Shown here piece after piece: positions 1 through 10,987 of a stretch of 64,000 nt of DNA (position 1 is its first letter; each line of letters begins with the position of its first letter). The position numbers and the translations under genes are program-made. This stretch comes from Solea solea (taxonomy: Eukaryota; Chordata; Actinopteri; Pleuronectiformes; Soleidae): contig NC_081153.1 of assembly GCF_958295425.1 (NCBI RefSeq), positions 5,987,028 through 6,051,027 of the forward strand, in the 5' to 3' direction. The notes under the pieces are model-generated. The model searched no databases and was not told the DNA's origin. It saw only the letters and a list, made by a program, of their open reading frames with translations.

Positions 1-2
1 CG

Positions 3-38
3 TAAGTAGGTAGGTAAGTAGGTAGGTAGGTAGGTAGG
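3..38. repeat. (TAGG)n microsatellite
   Basis: Imperfect TAGG/TAAG tetranucleotide run at the window edge. Confidence 0.9.
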
Positions 39-540
39 AGATTGTCCAGCTGCTCTTGACATGTATAAGTATAAAAAGAATAAAACAAAAAACAGATAAA
101 TATAAAAAGCAGAAACTATATAAATAAATGACGCTGTGGTCGCCGCTTCACAGACGTCTTGTGACATCTGATGAAAATTTTGTCCCCAACATTTCACATC
201 ACTTCAGAAAATGTTGATGGAACCATTTGCCACAAAACATTACAATCAAACAGTTCCTTTTTTTTCTTTGCAGACTGTACAAATGTAAAACAGTGACTGG
301 TAGACCAGACGGAGAGTATTTAGCCTTTCATCGTCAAACCAAAGAAAACATCTAAAAGCCTTTTTGTAAAACATCCATAATGCGAGCGCTAATCACATCA
401 TTACAGCCCTTCTTCACTGAGACGTGGCATTATAGTGTTGCATCTCTAAAAATGTACCGCAACAAGAAAATCAGGATGGCCACACAGAGTCGGCATGAGC
501 TCTGCTCCCACACTGATGAGAAACAGCAGGCAGAAGGAAA

Positions 541-567
541 CAGGGTAAACAGGGTAAACAGGGTAAA
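541..567. repeat. 9-bp tandem repeat, three copies
   Basis: Three direct copies of CAGGGTAAA. Confidence 0.85.
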
Positions 568-1013
568 ATAAGAGCTTTCCTAAAGGAGAAAAAAAAGCTC
601 TTGTTTTTCATTCTGTTTGCAAACAGGCTGTCAGTTTGTGTGCACTCTCTCTGAAGAGTTCAGTAGCAGAGGAACATTAGTGAATTTGTCCTCCAGACAA
701 ACTGTACGTGCTTTTACTTCTTCACTGTTAAGAGAACATTACATCTTGCATGAGATTGTTGCCGTGCAATATTATTTTAACTTGGCTGCAGTAATTTAAC
801 TCATGCAATAACTCTCAACTGTGTGCAATATTTTTTAACTAGCTGCTGAGACTTCTTTTTCTACTCTGTTTCTTTTTTGTTTTCATTCTATTTTACTTGT
901 TTGTGTATGTATACAATGACATTAAAGGCATCTTAAATCTCATCTTGTAGTTGCTAATTGGGCCGTTTGACATCTAACACAACTATCTATCATAGATATA
1001 TACACATAATTAA

Positions 1014-1448
1014 CCCTTTACAGGGTTCCAAACAAGACCTTTTTTCGTTTTGTTACATTTTCCAAAAGGTTTTTATTTCCATGAAAGTACCATGATAGAT
1101 GTTTCCTTGCCCTTACACGTGTAAGAATACACAATTAAAACACACAAATAAAGTGAGAGGAACGTTATTTTAGAACCTTTTGGAACAGTGTTTCCCAATC
1201 CTGGTCCTCGGGTCTTCCGCTGTCCTGCATGTTTTACATGTTTTCCTGCTCTAACACCACCTGACTGACTGATTTCATCAACTTCCTATCATTAGTTTTA
1301 AAGATATTCCTGTCGATGCAGGAGAAGACCGAGCCATATGACCGGACTTTCTGCATTCTGGAGCTGCACTTGAAGGGGCAGGCCTCCAATGATGCAGATT
1401 TGGGTGTCTCCGGATGTTATCAAATGTAGTTCTTTGCCCAGTAAAGGG
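1014..1448. mobile_element. TTAA-flanked short element, piggyBac-like MITE
   Basis: The ends are CCCTTTAC at 1014-1021 and GTAAAGGG at 1441-1448, exact inverted repeats, each flanked by TTAA (1010-1013, 1449-1452). TTAA target duplication and CCCTTT-type ends are features of piggyBac elements. At 435 bp with no transposase it would be non-autonomous. A fragment of another fish repeat (GTTTCCCAATCCTGGTCCTC, from 1188) lies inside it. Confidence 0.65.
1188..1300 (+). mobile_element. Half-copy of the foldback MITE
   Basis: GTGTTTCCCAATCCTGGTCC, then TCCTGCATGTTTTACATG and TTTTCCTGCTCTAACACCAC follow the order of one arm of the 9896-10061 element. It sits inside the TTAA-flanked element at 1014-1448, so it inserted later or is part of a composite. 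Confidence 0.6.
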
Positions 1449-2031
1449 TTAACTAGTGGCTGTTCCATCTATAAACGCTTGCATAAACATGCATAATAAG
1501 GTGTTTTTGACAAGAGCGTGTCTCTGTTGTTATCAAGCAACCACAACCTGGGAGCTGCAGAGACGACTGAAGTTACTGCAGCTTCACTAAAGTAATCAAC
1601 AAGGGAAAACCGAAACAAAGAAAAACGGATTATCAGCACCTCAGCTTTGATACATGCGTGGAGAAAATATAAAATCTTGAAGTACCTGCTGCGTCCTCTC
1701 CTTCACCGACTGATTCAGGAGCTTTACCTGGTTGACGGAGGTTTATTTCAGAGTCAACAAAGAAGCAGTTTGAGCAGGAAAATATGTGCTGAAAGCACTC
1801 GCTGCATTCCAAAAAAAAGTAATCTCGGCGTGACAGAAAAACCCAGATAAATCTCTTGTTTGTGCAAGGCATTCTTCTGCACTAAAAAATTGCATTTGTG
1901 TGCACAAAAGATGCCGCGTGTGAAGAGCCCCTCAGGCTGCTGAAGGCTCTGCTGGAGGGATGAACAGCAGAGTATCCTCACAAAGTTATTTTGGGTGGAG
2001 TGTTTTTAGCACAGTTGTTGATATCCGTGGC

Positions 2032-2052
2032 GTGTGTGTGTGTGTGTGTGTG
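2032..2052. repeat. (GT)n microsatellite
   Basis: GT run ending in TGCGCACAC. Confidence 0.9.
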
Positions 2053-2907
2053 CGCACACACTCTCTCCCTGCGACCCAAATTCATTCATGACCTACAAAA
2101 TTACTCGCCGAGGCCGCTGCAGAGAAACGACAGTGTTTCTTCAATGAGTTGCCACCGTTGCCACTACTGCACTACTTTCCGTGTGGCCGTTCTTTAAGTC
2201 GAACAGGAGAATAAAGAGACGAGTGGAATGGATGACAAACCTCGTGGAAGAAGAGGTTGGTTTCATTTGTGTCATTTTTCATCTGCGTGTGTCTGTCTAC
2301 ACTGCCTGGAGTGACTGGAGTATGTGTGAGTTACAGGCAGCGGTCCATTCATCATACTCACGGCAGTCACTGAGCTGTACTCCACCTTCAAATCATCCTC
2401 CTCTTTCTTCCCCACAATGCACCATTAACCCCAGTCGCACTGCCGCTCTACTCCACCTGTTGGATCATCAGGTTCGCACGGCGTGGGACTCACTCTGTGT
2501 GGACCTGTAGTCGAGGACTTCGATATACGACATGGATTTCTACTGCTGACCTCATTTCAAACCATATTAGCACAGCAAGAGGAGTGGCTGCTGCACAAAT
2601 GAAATAAAGTAAAAAAAAAGCAGACGTTTTGTGCCTTAAAGCCACTTCTGGCTTGATTTGATTGGCTGCTTTGGCAAAGTGTGACATTCAACTCAACTCA
2701 AACTCGAACTATTTCTAGAGCACATTTAAAACGACAGCAGTCGACCAAAGTGCTGTACAGTCGGGGGCACAGGTTACGTACAAAAATATGTAAATACATA
2801 AATAGATAGAGAAAAAGAGGGTTTTAAGGGAAGATTTAAAGGTCTCGAGGGGCTGGGAGGTTCTAATATAGAGAGGGAGACTCCGTAAACCCTGGGCACA
2901 GACCAAT

Positions 2908-3082
2908 ATTTTTCAGATTGAATCATTTCTTTGTCGAATGGAGCAATGAAACCACAAAATATTCACATTTAAGAAGCTTAATAATAATAATAATAATAAT
3001 AATAACCATAATAATGATAAAAAAAACCCTCTAAAACCCAGTAATCCATTTTCAAAACAGTCGATTCATTGTTGCAGCCCTA
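2908..3082 (+). mobile_element. AT-rich 'gcagccctaa' MITE, 3' half
   Basis: ATGGAGCAATGAAACCACAA then AATATTCACATTTAAGAAGC and a terminal TCGATTCATTGTTGCAGCCC match one end of a family with four other copies in the window. An (AAT)n expansion (2980-3004) interrupts it. Confidence 0.7.
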
Positions 3083-3754
3083 ATGGGAACAAAATCATTG
3101 TACTAACATGTATTATAATGTAATAATTAGCAACCATCTGTGGCTACATCACACACAGTTTGTGTTCATGCGATCGAAGAATATTTGCGTGCAATAGAGC
3201 GAGATAAACAGTAGAGGCTGTTGAATCTCACTTCTAACAGTATGGTTCCCTGTGACACTAACACTTTTCCAACAGCTCAATTCTCTTCTTGTACATCATG
3301 TTCCCGATCACGCACCTTTGCAAAGGAAGCCGAGAAAGCTTTGGCTTTCGTTTTTTCACCCTGCATATATTACCAACGTGCCTTCTGTCCGCAGTCTGCA
3401 CTCGGGAGAGTTTATACGTAGACACGTCATCACCAGTCAGAGATTTGTGACCCACAGAGCACTGACGCTCCTCTCAGAGCTAGTTTCACGTCACATTATG
3501 AGACTTGACCCAAATGTAAGACTCACTAAGTCCAGCCACACTCACTCACTCACTGAACTGCACTGTGGTCATTTAAGTGTTAAATGTGGTCCGGTCACGC
3601 AGAAGATTTTTTTCTGCAAACCATATAAATATTGCACAGAAAAAAAAAAAGTTTGAATGTGACGGCGAGAGGTTTAAGACCACAGTTCAAGTCCAGGTCA
3701 CCAACAAATCACAGTGAATCTCCATGGATTTTGCAGTCTTATGAGAAATTCCAC

Positions 3755-3910
3755 TGTGTTTGTGGACAAAAAGAAGACATTTGAGAACATCATCATTTCC
3801 AGATCAAGGTTTTTTAATGTTCTCTGACATTTTATGGACCAATCGGTTCATTGTGAAAGTAATCGACAGATTAATAAATTATGAAAATAATCAGTTAGTT
3901 GCAGCTCTGG
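3755..3910 (-). mobile_element. AT-rich 'gcagccctaa' MITE, partial
   Basis: TTTGTGGACAAAAAGAAGAC, ACATTTTATGGACCAATCGG and the terminal AGTTAGTTGCAGCTCT match the 5' half of the family on the opposite strand. Confidence 0.7.
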
Positions 3911-5847
3911 CCTAAGTAACTAAGCACAGGTTACACACTGTGTCCTTAAACCGAGACATGTTCATCACCAGGAAATAGTTACCAACCCTAAGCAAAAAGC
4001 ACCTAAAACCACACAAAGATAGACCAAGAGTTCCTCTGGTTTGGAAATGTCATGGCTGCTGCACCTACAGCAGCTCCTACAGTATTAATAACTGGTATTA
4101 TTTATCCATTAAATCCATTAAACCTGTAGAAATATAAGATAGTTAGTTCTGATAAATTGTAAAAATGCCACCCGACAATCCTTTGACAAACGGAGTAGTC
4201 GAGGAGGAACATAAACCTTTGAGATCTATCTAAGCATCTATATCATTTACTTACAGGCTAATATGTCAAGTCCTGGGTGATGGATGTGATGATATTGACA
4301 TCAAAATGCAGTCAGGATAAGAACAAGTGAGTCTCCGGGAAAGATAAGCATTAAAAGAGGAAGGAGATGAACACAGTAATTTAATTAGTTATTTAATGAA
4401 GTCCTGGCTGCTTGTTGAAGGAGCCTGTCAGCGTCTGCCGGCGCGCTCTCTTCCTCCCTCTTTAATTTTCTTTTGTTCGCTCGCCGCTGCCGACAGATGG
4501 TCCTTGGAGGATTGTGTGGTCATTGGTGGCTTGTGTGCAGAGTCATGCACATGTCTCCTGTTCCGTTATGTTGTGAATGAGTGTGGGGGTTTTCCTTCCC
4601 CTCACATTTACTGTTTTTATGTCATTGAGACTGAATTTGATGTCACTTTCTATTGGTTTGAATGAAAAGTAATGATGGAAAAGCGGTATTTTTGTGAAGA
4701 TGTCACCTTCTGAAACTCTTAATACAATTATAGGCGTCTGGTTTGATGCTAAATTTGCATTGCATGTGAATAAATTATAAGACATTTGTTCCTTTAAATG
4801 CAACAAAAGAGCTTTCATTGCAGAGTAGCTAAAAGCTATTTGGTTTAAGTGATGATATTGCATTTTTTTCATCGTGTAAAAATGTTTGCATGGTGTATGA
4901 TACATGGTATATAGTACATTATGGTGTTATGGATGTGGCTCTAAGAGCTTTTATGTCATAATGTTAGTATTTAAAGACCTCGACAATTAACATTTTCTCC
5001 TTTAAATCTCGCCTTTAATTAACGACACTGATTATGAATATGCCTCCACTTTAATTTAATACACATACTTGCCTTGTCTCAATTAACGGGTATGTTTGCT
5101 TATCAGTGAACGTGAGATTAAGCGAAACGTGGAGCGCTGGAGTCTGGCGGCACAGTGCCACGTCATTTCTTTCTCCATGACGACTTGGAACTTTCAATTT
5201 AACCTCTCAATCACAGGGGGCAGCAAACTGCTGCTGTCTATTTTATGTTTCCACGACTGGTGCATAATTTATTGAAGTGTGTCTGAGTGAGTGTGTGGCT
5301 CTTTTTTTTTGACCATGAAACAGACGGCTCACTCGCCGGGCTCTGGTCGTGTTGTGCCTTCCGTGGCCTCCTCGGGGCCTCATTAGGCCAAGGATGACTG
5401 GTGTGGCCGTGTTTGTGTCTACCAGGGAGCCACTGCCCCCAAGACCTGATGAATAATACAGCGGTGACCGCAGTTAAAGTGCTGCTATTTATGGGAGTTT
5501 CCACTGCGTGTAGCCGGCACAGAGAATAAATACTTAATATCTCATACCTCTCCGTCTATCTCTGTTTTCTAACTCTCAGCTGGATGAGGTTTAATTTAAT
5601 TAAATCCAAAACAAGACTAGGAGTCTCAACCCCCCTTAGAGGCTGTAATACAGTATTCATGACACAACACGTGGCACAGGAGTCGGATCGTACAAGTAAA
5701 AGTTTAGCTCTCTTTATTATGCATGACAAAAGAAACGATGTTTTCAGCCGTGTCCATGTGGTTTGTCAGCAGTTTACTACATTTCTCTCACCTAAGGTGG
5801 AAAAGGATTCACACTTAACCTCAGACTGGCTGTACTGGTTAGTATCG

Positions 5848-6093
5848 GTGCTTTTCCACTACCCAGTTCCAGCACGCCTCGGCTCTACACGGTTTGGTAT
5901 GGTTTTCCATTCCTATAGTACGTCTTTTTAACTGATCTACACTTTGGCTACATTGTGTCGGATGTTGCGCTCATGACTCTTCCAGTGACGGCAATCGGTG
6001 GCCGGCAGTCTGTCACTTGGAACCTCAACAGAGCAGGTATTAAAAAAGTACCAGGCACCAGGTTGGTTTTGTTTAAGCAGGTAGGTTCTGTGT
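5848..6093. mobile_element. Internally deleted MITE of the CTCGGCTC family
   Basis: GCTTTTCCACTACCCAGTTC, GCCTCGGCTCTACACGGTTT and GGTTTTCCATTCC match the left end of the 33945-34448 element. ACTTGGAACCTCAACAGAGC and AAAAAGTACCAGG correspond to its inner region reversed. Only one end is clear. Confidence 0.5.
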
Positions 6094-7496
6094 TGTGCCC
6101 GCTGATATCGGTTAATACCAAATCTGTGATTTCAATATCTGTATCAATCCATCCCAAGTATTGGGATGGCCACTGAGCAACACCCAGGGAGCGATGGAGC
6201 ATGGGCTCCTTTGCTCAGGGGTTCCCCAGCCTCAGTGGGTGACTCAAACCTCAAGTTCCTTTTCCACTTGGCCATGGTCTGCCCGTCTCTTTTCCAGCTG
6301 TCCTGTTATTATAATTTCCCTGTGTCAATATCCTGTTTGCTGTATGTCTCTCACACTCCCCCTCTCTGTTGACGCAGGTGAACGTCTCCTTTTGTCAGCA
6401 CTTGAGTGATTAAAAACACATAAACAGCACCAAGCACCTAACATCGCTCTGTGTGCGCGCCTGAGTCACCGAGGCTTATTATGCAGATGATACTCAAGGT
6501 AACGCCAACATGTCTAAGTCTGATGACCCACTATTGCATCATTAGTGTCATTATATCATGTCACCAAGTCCCATTACCCGAGGCTTTCCCCTTATTAACC
6601 CAAATGTAATTATGGCGTTAGACCAGGGGTCGAGCGACCTGCGGCATGCAACTCTTAAGCTCCTCTCCAGTGGCTCCCTGGGGCTTTTCTTCAAACACTG
6701 TAAAACCGCAAAGCCGAAGACTGCGTGGTCTTGATTGTGTGAGAGAAGATGAGGAGACGGTGAGGATTGGATGAAGGGGAATGTCCATCTGTTGAGATAT
6801 TTTGTGTTATAAGTGGTCATAATGTTCATATATTATCAGAGTAAGTAGCACATGGATATAGTAGTTGAATCTACATGGTTAAGTACTGACCTCGTCGCTA
6901 AGTATAGCTCAGGTCTAAGCCCACTTTCAGTTTCTGAGAAAATATTTAGTGTCACCGGACTTTGTTTATAGAAACGATTCAGTGAGTGAACGGTGAATAC
7001 ATGAATACATGAATACATACATACATACATGTGATTCCTCACGTTCTGTGCTCACTGTCTGACGATAAGAAGTGCCGGCTGAGGTCTTAGATCATATCTT
7101 TTGCTGGAGGTGATCGCTAATAGAAGCTGGCATCGAGAGGAAGTGGCAGGTTGATCCCTTAATGCAGCTCAGGCCAATCCTCCGGCACGTTTCCCACAGC
7201 TAATCGAGCCACAAGGGGAGCATGAGTGAGCCAAAGAGAAACAAGCCGGTTTTATCCGAGCGCGGGGAGATAGTCCTAATCACCGTAATGTGGTTAGCAG
7301 GACTCGTATTGTTCTGAACCACAGGCTACACCCACACACACAGTTGCTTGGCATTGGAAGGACCTTCCTTTTGGCTGTCCAACACCTTATCCACATGCTT
7401 CTCACTGTCTCTAGGTGTCAGTGAGTGAGTGGAATTTTTTTGGTGAATATACTATAATTTGGGGGTTTCATGGGTGATACATGGATCCCGAAGATT

Positions 7497-7640
7497 AGGG
7501 ATGGCAGTGGTGATAGAGAGGGTCGTCTTCAAACCAGGAGGTCAGGGGATCAATCCCCAGATCCTATAGTGAGGAGGGCATGTGTAAAAATGTGTACGCG
7601 CTGATAGATGTTTTAATATCCCATGTATGGTATGCACAAC
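7497..7640 (+). mobile_element. 5' part of a tRNA-derived SINE
   Basis: The words GGTGATAGAGAGGGTCGTC, TTCAAACCAGGAGGTCAGGG and GATCAATCCCCAG look like a tRNA-type head with a B box. The body is short and ends near 7640, so the copy is truncated. It lies in thsd7a intron 1. Confidence 0.5.
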
Positions 7641-8080
7641 TCAATTCTGATTCAACTACAGAGCTGCAATTGATGAGAACACATGTGGTTTCCTAGTGAG
7701 TCCCCGATTGCACAATTAAAATCTGTAAGTGCCTCCATCAACCGAGAACTGCTTTGTTCTGCTGTCAGCAGTGACCAAAGGGCAGCGGAGCTGGTCAGTC
7801 TGATGTCGCTCCAATGACAGGTTGTTATTTACTTTCTTCTTCTTTTTTTGCACGCACATATTTATAAAGATCTCGTCGAAGCCCCCGACGTTTCCATTAG
7901 CACCCTTATAGAGGCAGACATTTACAGTATGCTGTATAGACACTGCCATCCTCTTTTATTTCAGCTGTATTGGTGCACGTCTCCTGAAGACTGAACAGTG
8001 CAATACCACAGGGAACTGTAGGGGGCAGTGTAGCCAATAGTTCAAGGTTTAGGATTTTCCAACTTTAGCAAGAAGCTCAT

Positions 8081-8111
8081 CAACAACAACAACAACAACA
8101 ACAACAACAAC
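8081..8111. repeat. (CAA)n microsatellite
   Basis: Ten CAA units. Confidence 0.92.
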
Positions 8112-8251
8112 CTTTTCTTAAGACGTAGATCATCACAATCTCCCGCACCGTCACCATTGTGGTTTCTGACAGAGAACCTCGACTTTGTGCTGCCCTCTAG
8201 TGGACGTACTGGTTTATAACATGTCAAAGTTACCAACACAACAAAATATAA

Positions 8252-8252
<1 letters not shown>

Positions 8253-8284
<32 letters not shown>
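8253..8284. repeat. (AT)n microsatellite
   Basis: AT run with one AC interruption. Confidence 0.9.
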
Positions 8285-9895
8285 GCAGTAGAGATGTTCT
8301 ACCCACGGTCGTAGGGGTCATAAAAATTAACTAATCAGATTTGTTGTGACATATTAGCGTGGGTTCAGGTCAACAAGTTAAAGAAAATTGTTGGCTCAGG
8401 TCGATAATAACACAGTTTTTAATGAATTATCTTCTTTTAGTCGGCACAATAAGCCACGCTAGAAATCAAATCTGCATGAAAAACCTATGATGAGTTTCCT
8501 TTCTGCTTCTGTTCCATGGATGCATTATAAGAACTGGATGTAGCTCCGCCCCCTCTGCCTTTAAGACAGTTTTATTCCCAGTGGCCACAACAGGAGAGAC
8601 GCCTGTAAAAGTTCCACAGGACACCTCGAGACATGGACACAGACATTTATAGATCTTTATTTTCTATATTTTTAAGTCATGGAGTAAAACCGTCCTCAAG
8701 GCCATAAAAAGCAAAGACAAATCTTATTTCCCAGAGTGACGTCACAGCTGTGTACGAGCACATCATGGAACCGTACGATATGAAAACTTTATGGGAAATG
8801 TGAATAAATGAAGGCGATGGGGGAGTTTTTCTTTTACACTTGTTAAAATATTACATGCAGCATTTAATTTCAAACTTATTATCGATGTATTAACGAGCCG
8901 CTGTGTCGGATTCATTGAGCAGAGAGTCTGGATGTGAACACCTGGTCCACCTGTAAGGGACCACAGTGGCTCCTCGGTGCTGCCAGCCATTTTACGAACC
9001 AGTCCTGCCTGAGGTGAAGAATTGGCTGCTGTCAGCGCTGTGTATTTGCAAAAAAAACCCTGTTATCAAACCCAGGAGTGTATTTTCGTCTGCACCGGCC
9101 TCTTGTCAGCGACAAGAAGAGGTGGCGGTCCATGCAGTGGAGAAGCCCCCGGATCGAACAACACTCTACTCCTGTGTAATTACTCAGCCTCCATGGGCGC
9201 ACTGCATGTTGGTGTGCAATGTGACAGCAACACTCCTCCCCCATTGTCAGCCCTTCTCTCTGCAAGTAATGAGGGATGCCACACACACACACAATGCCCA
9301 TCCCTGTGTGCATGTGTGTGTGTAAATGAATGGGTTCTACTATTACTGGAGTGCAAAAGAAAAAAAAACTGAACAAATTGCACTCTGTTATCTTACTTCA
9401 AATTCCTTTTTTTTTTTTTTCATGTCAAGTAAGAAAGAATAAGATTGTGTGAAGGAGGATTACAGGACTGATTATAGATGCTAAGTTGGGCACATGCACC
9501 TGTGTTTCCGCTCACATCCACAGCACCTGAGGCAGCCCACCAGGCAGAATTAAACAGCTGGATTTAGCCGCTTCAAACCCACACAGAATTATGGCTGCAA
9601 TATGGTTGATGAAAACAGGAATAATTCCAGCCGCCTACACACGGTGCCTTGACAGCGGCTCCTCGAGCACAGGCCCGCGCAACACTTGCAGCGTCTTAGC
9701 TACACAACAAATGTCTTTTAATTACTCGCGAGCGTCCGTATGTTCTGTCGTCGTCTGGCATCAGCTGTGCACGAGGAAAAGGAAGGAAAAGAGTTAAGAG
9801 GTTTCCCATCGCTCCGAGCTGCACATGCCGCTACACGCCTGGTCTCCGACAGCTTGTTTGTCGTCAAAGTTAGGAGTATTAGCTAGAAAAGCATA

Positions 9896-10061
9896 AAGAC
9901 TGGTCCTGAGGAGACACTGTCCTGCATGTTCTGAGGTGTTTCCCTGCCCCAAATACACCTGCTTTAAATGACTCAGGTGAATCAGGTGTGTTGGAGCAGG
10001 GACACATCAAAAACATGCAGGGGCAGTGGCTCCTCAGGATCGGGATTGAGAAACACTGATC
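9896..10061. mobile_element. Foldback MITE with long inverted repeats
   Basis: The left half (GGTCCTGAGGAGACACTGTC, CTGCATGTTC, GTGTTTCCCTGC) is the reverse complement, imperfectly, of the right half (GTGTTGGAGCAGGGACACAT, CATGCAGG, CAGTGGCTCCTCAGGATCGG). The right end GGGATTGAGAAACACTG is the usual end of a common teleost palindromic repeat. A half-copy of the same family lies at 1188-1300. Confidence 0.75.
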
Positions 10062-10964
10062 TATCCACCGATACATCACAAGGCTCTTAATCAAAAAAAA
10101 TGACATTCACAAAGACTCACTGCGAGTCAAAAAAGAAAATCAAACATTATATCCCAATAATACATCCCCCAAAACCCATCATCACTGAGACTTCCCTGAC
10201 ACTCTGACAGACTTCCATCCACACACCCATTAATCACCACTCCCACTTGTCAGGAAGGTGTCGCAGGCGCTCACTCAGTCTCAGAAAATGACTGTTGCTG
10301 TGTGTGCGGAGGAGGGCTCGTAAGAAAGAAAAAAGGACAACCTGGCAAGTTTTGAAATAATGCATCTTTTCCTTGAATCAAGCTACTTTTACGGTAAATT
10401 GGGTGTTTCACCATAATCTGCCAGCTCTGTGTTGCCGTGTTGGAAGAAGTCGTGAAAAGGCCTTAAGTGAGCGCTGCTCTGGGGAATAAACCTTTATTGT
10501 GAGCGCAAAGCGAGGAAATCAATGGAGGCCGGTGGTGGAATAAGATTGGATGCGGGCGTCGGACTGAACTCTTCTTCCCAGTTTTGCGGGTGAAATAACA
10601 ACGACGCCCGTCTTTATTTAGCTGACCACACGAGGTCCATTAAGTTCATCACATGGTCCTTGTTACTTCTATGAGAACATGTATTTAAATGAACACTTTC
10701 CGTGTCACAGATGCGAGGAACTGTATCACCTTTATCTGTCGACCTCTGCCTCACCCACAGCTGATTAATGCACTGGTGTAAATGGCTGAATAAAGCACTT
10801 GACACTTGATCTGGAGAAGCTGCTGTATTTCACCGCGCACCCGTCCCACCCCCCCGGCTCCTTTTCACCGCTGATACCCTCATGAGACCCCTCTCACTTC
10901 TGAGGTTAAAGGTCACCTTAAGAGAAAGAGAGGAGGGGAGGGAAGAGGGTGACAGTGGCAGTGT

Positions 10965-10987
10965 TTGTGTGTGTGTGTGTGTGTGTG
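10965..10987. repeat. (GT)n microsatellite
   Basis: Uninterrupted GT run. Confidence 0.9.
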
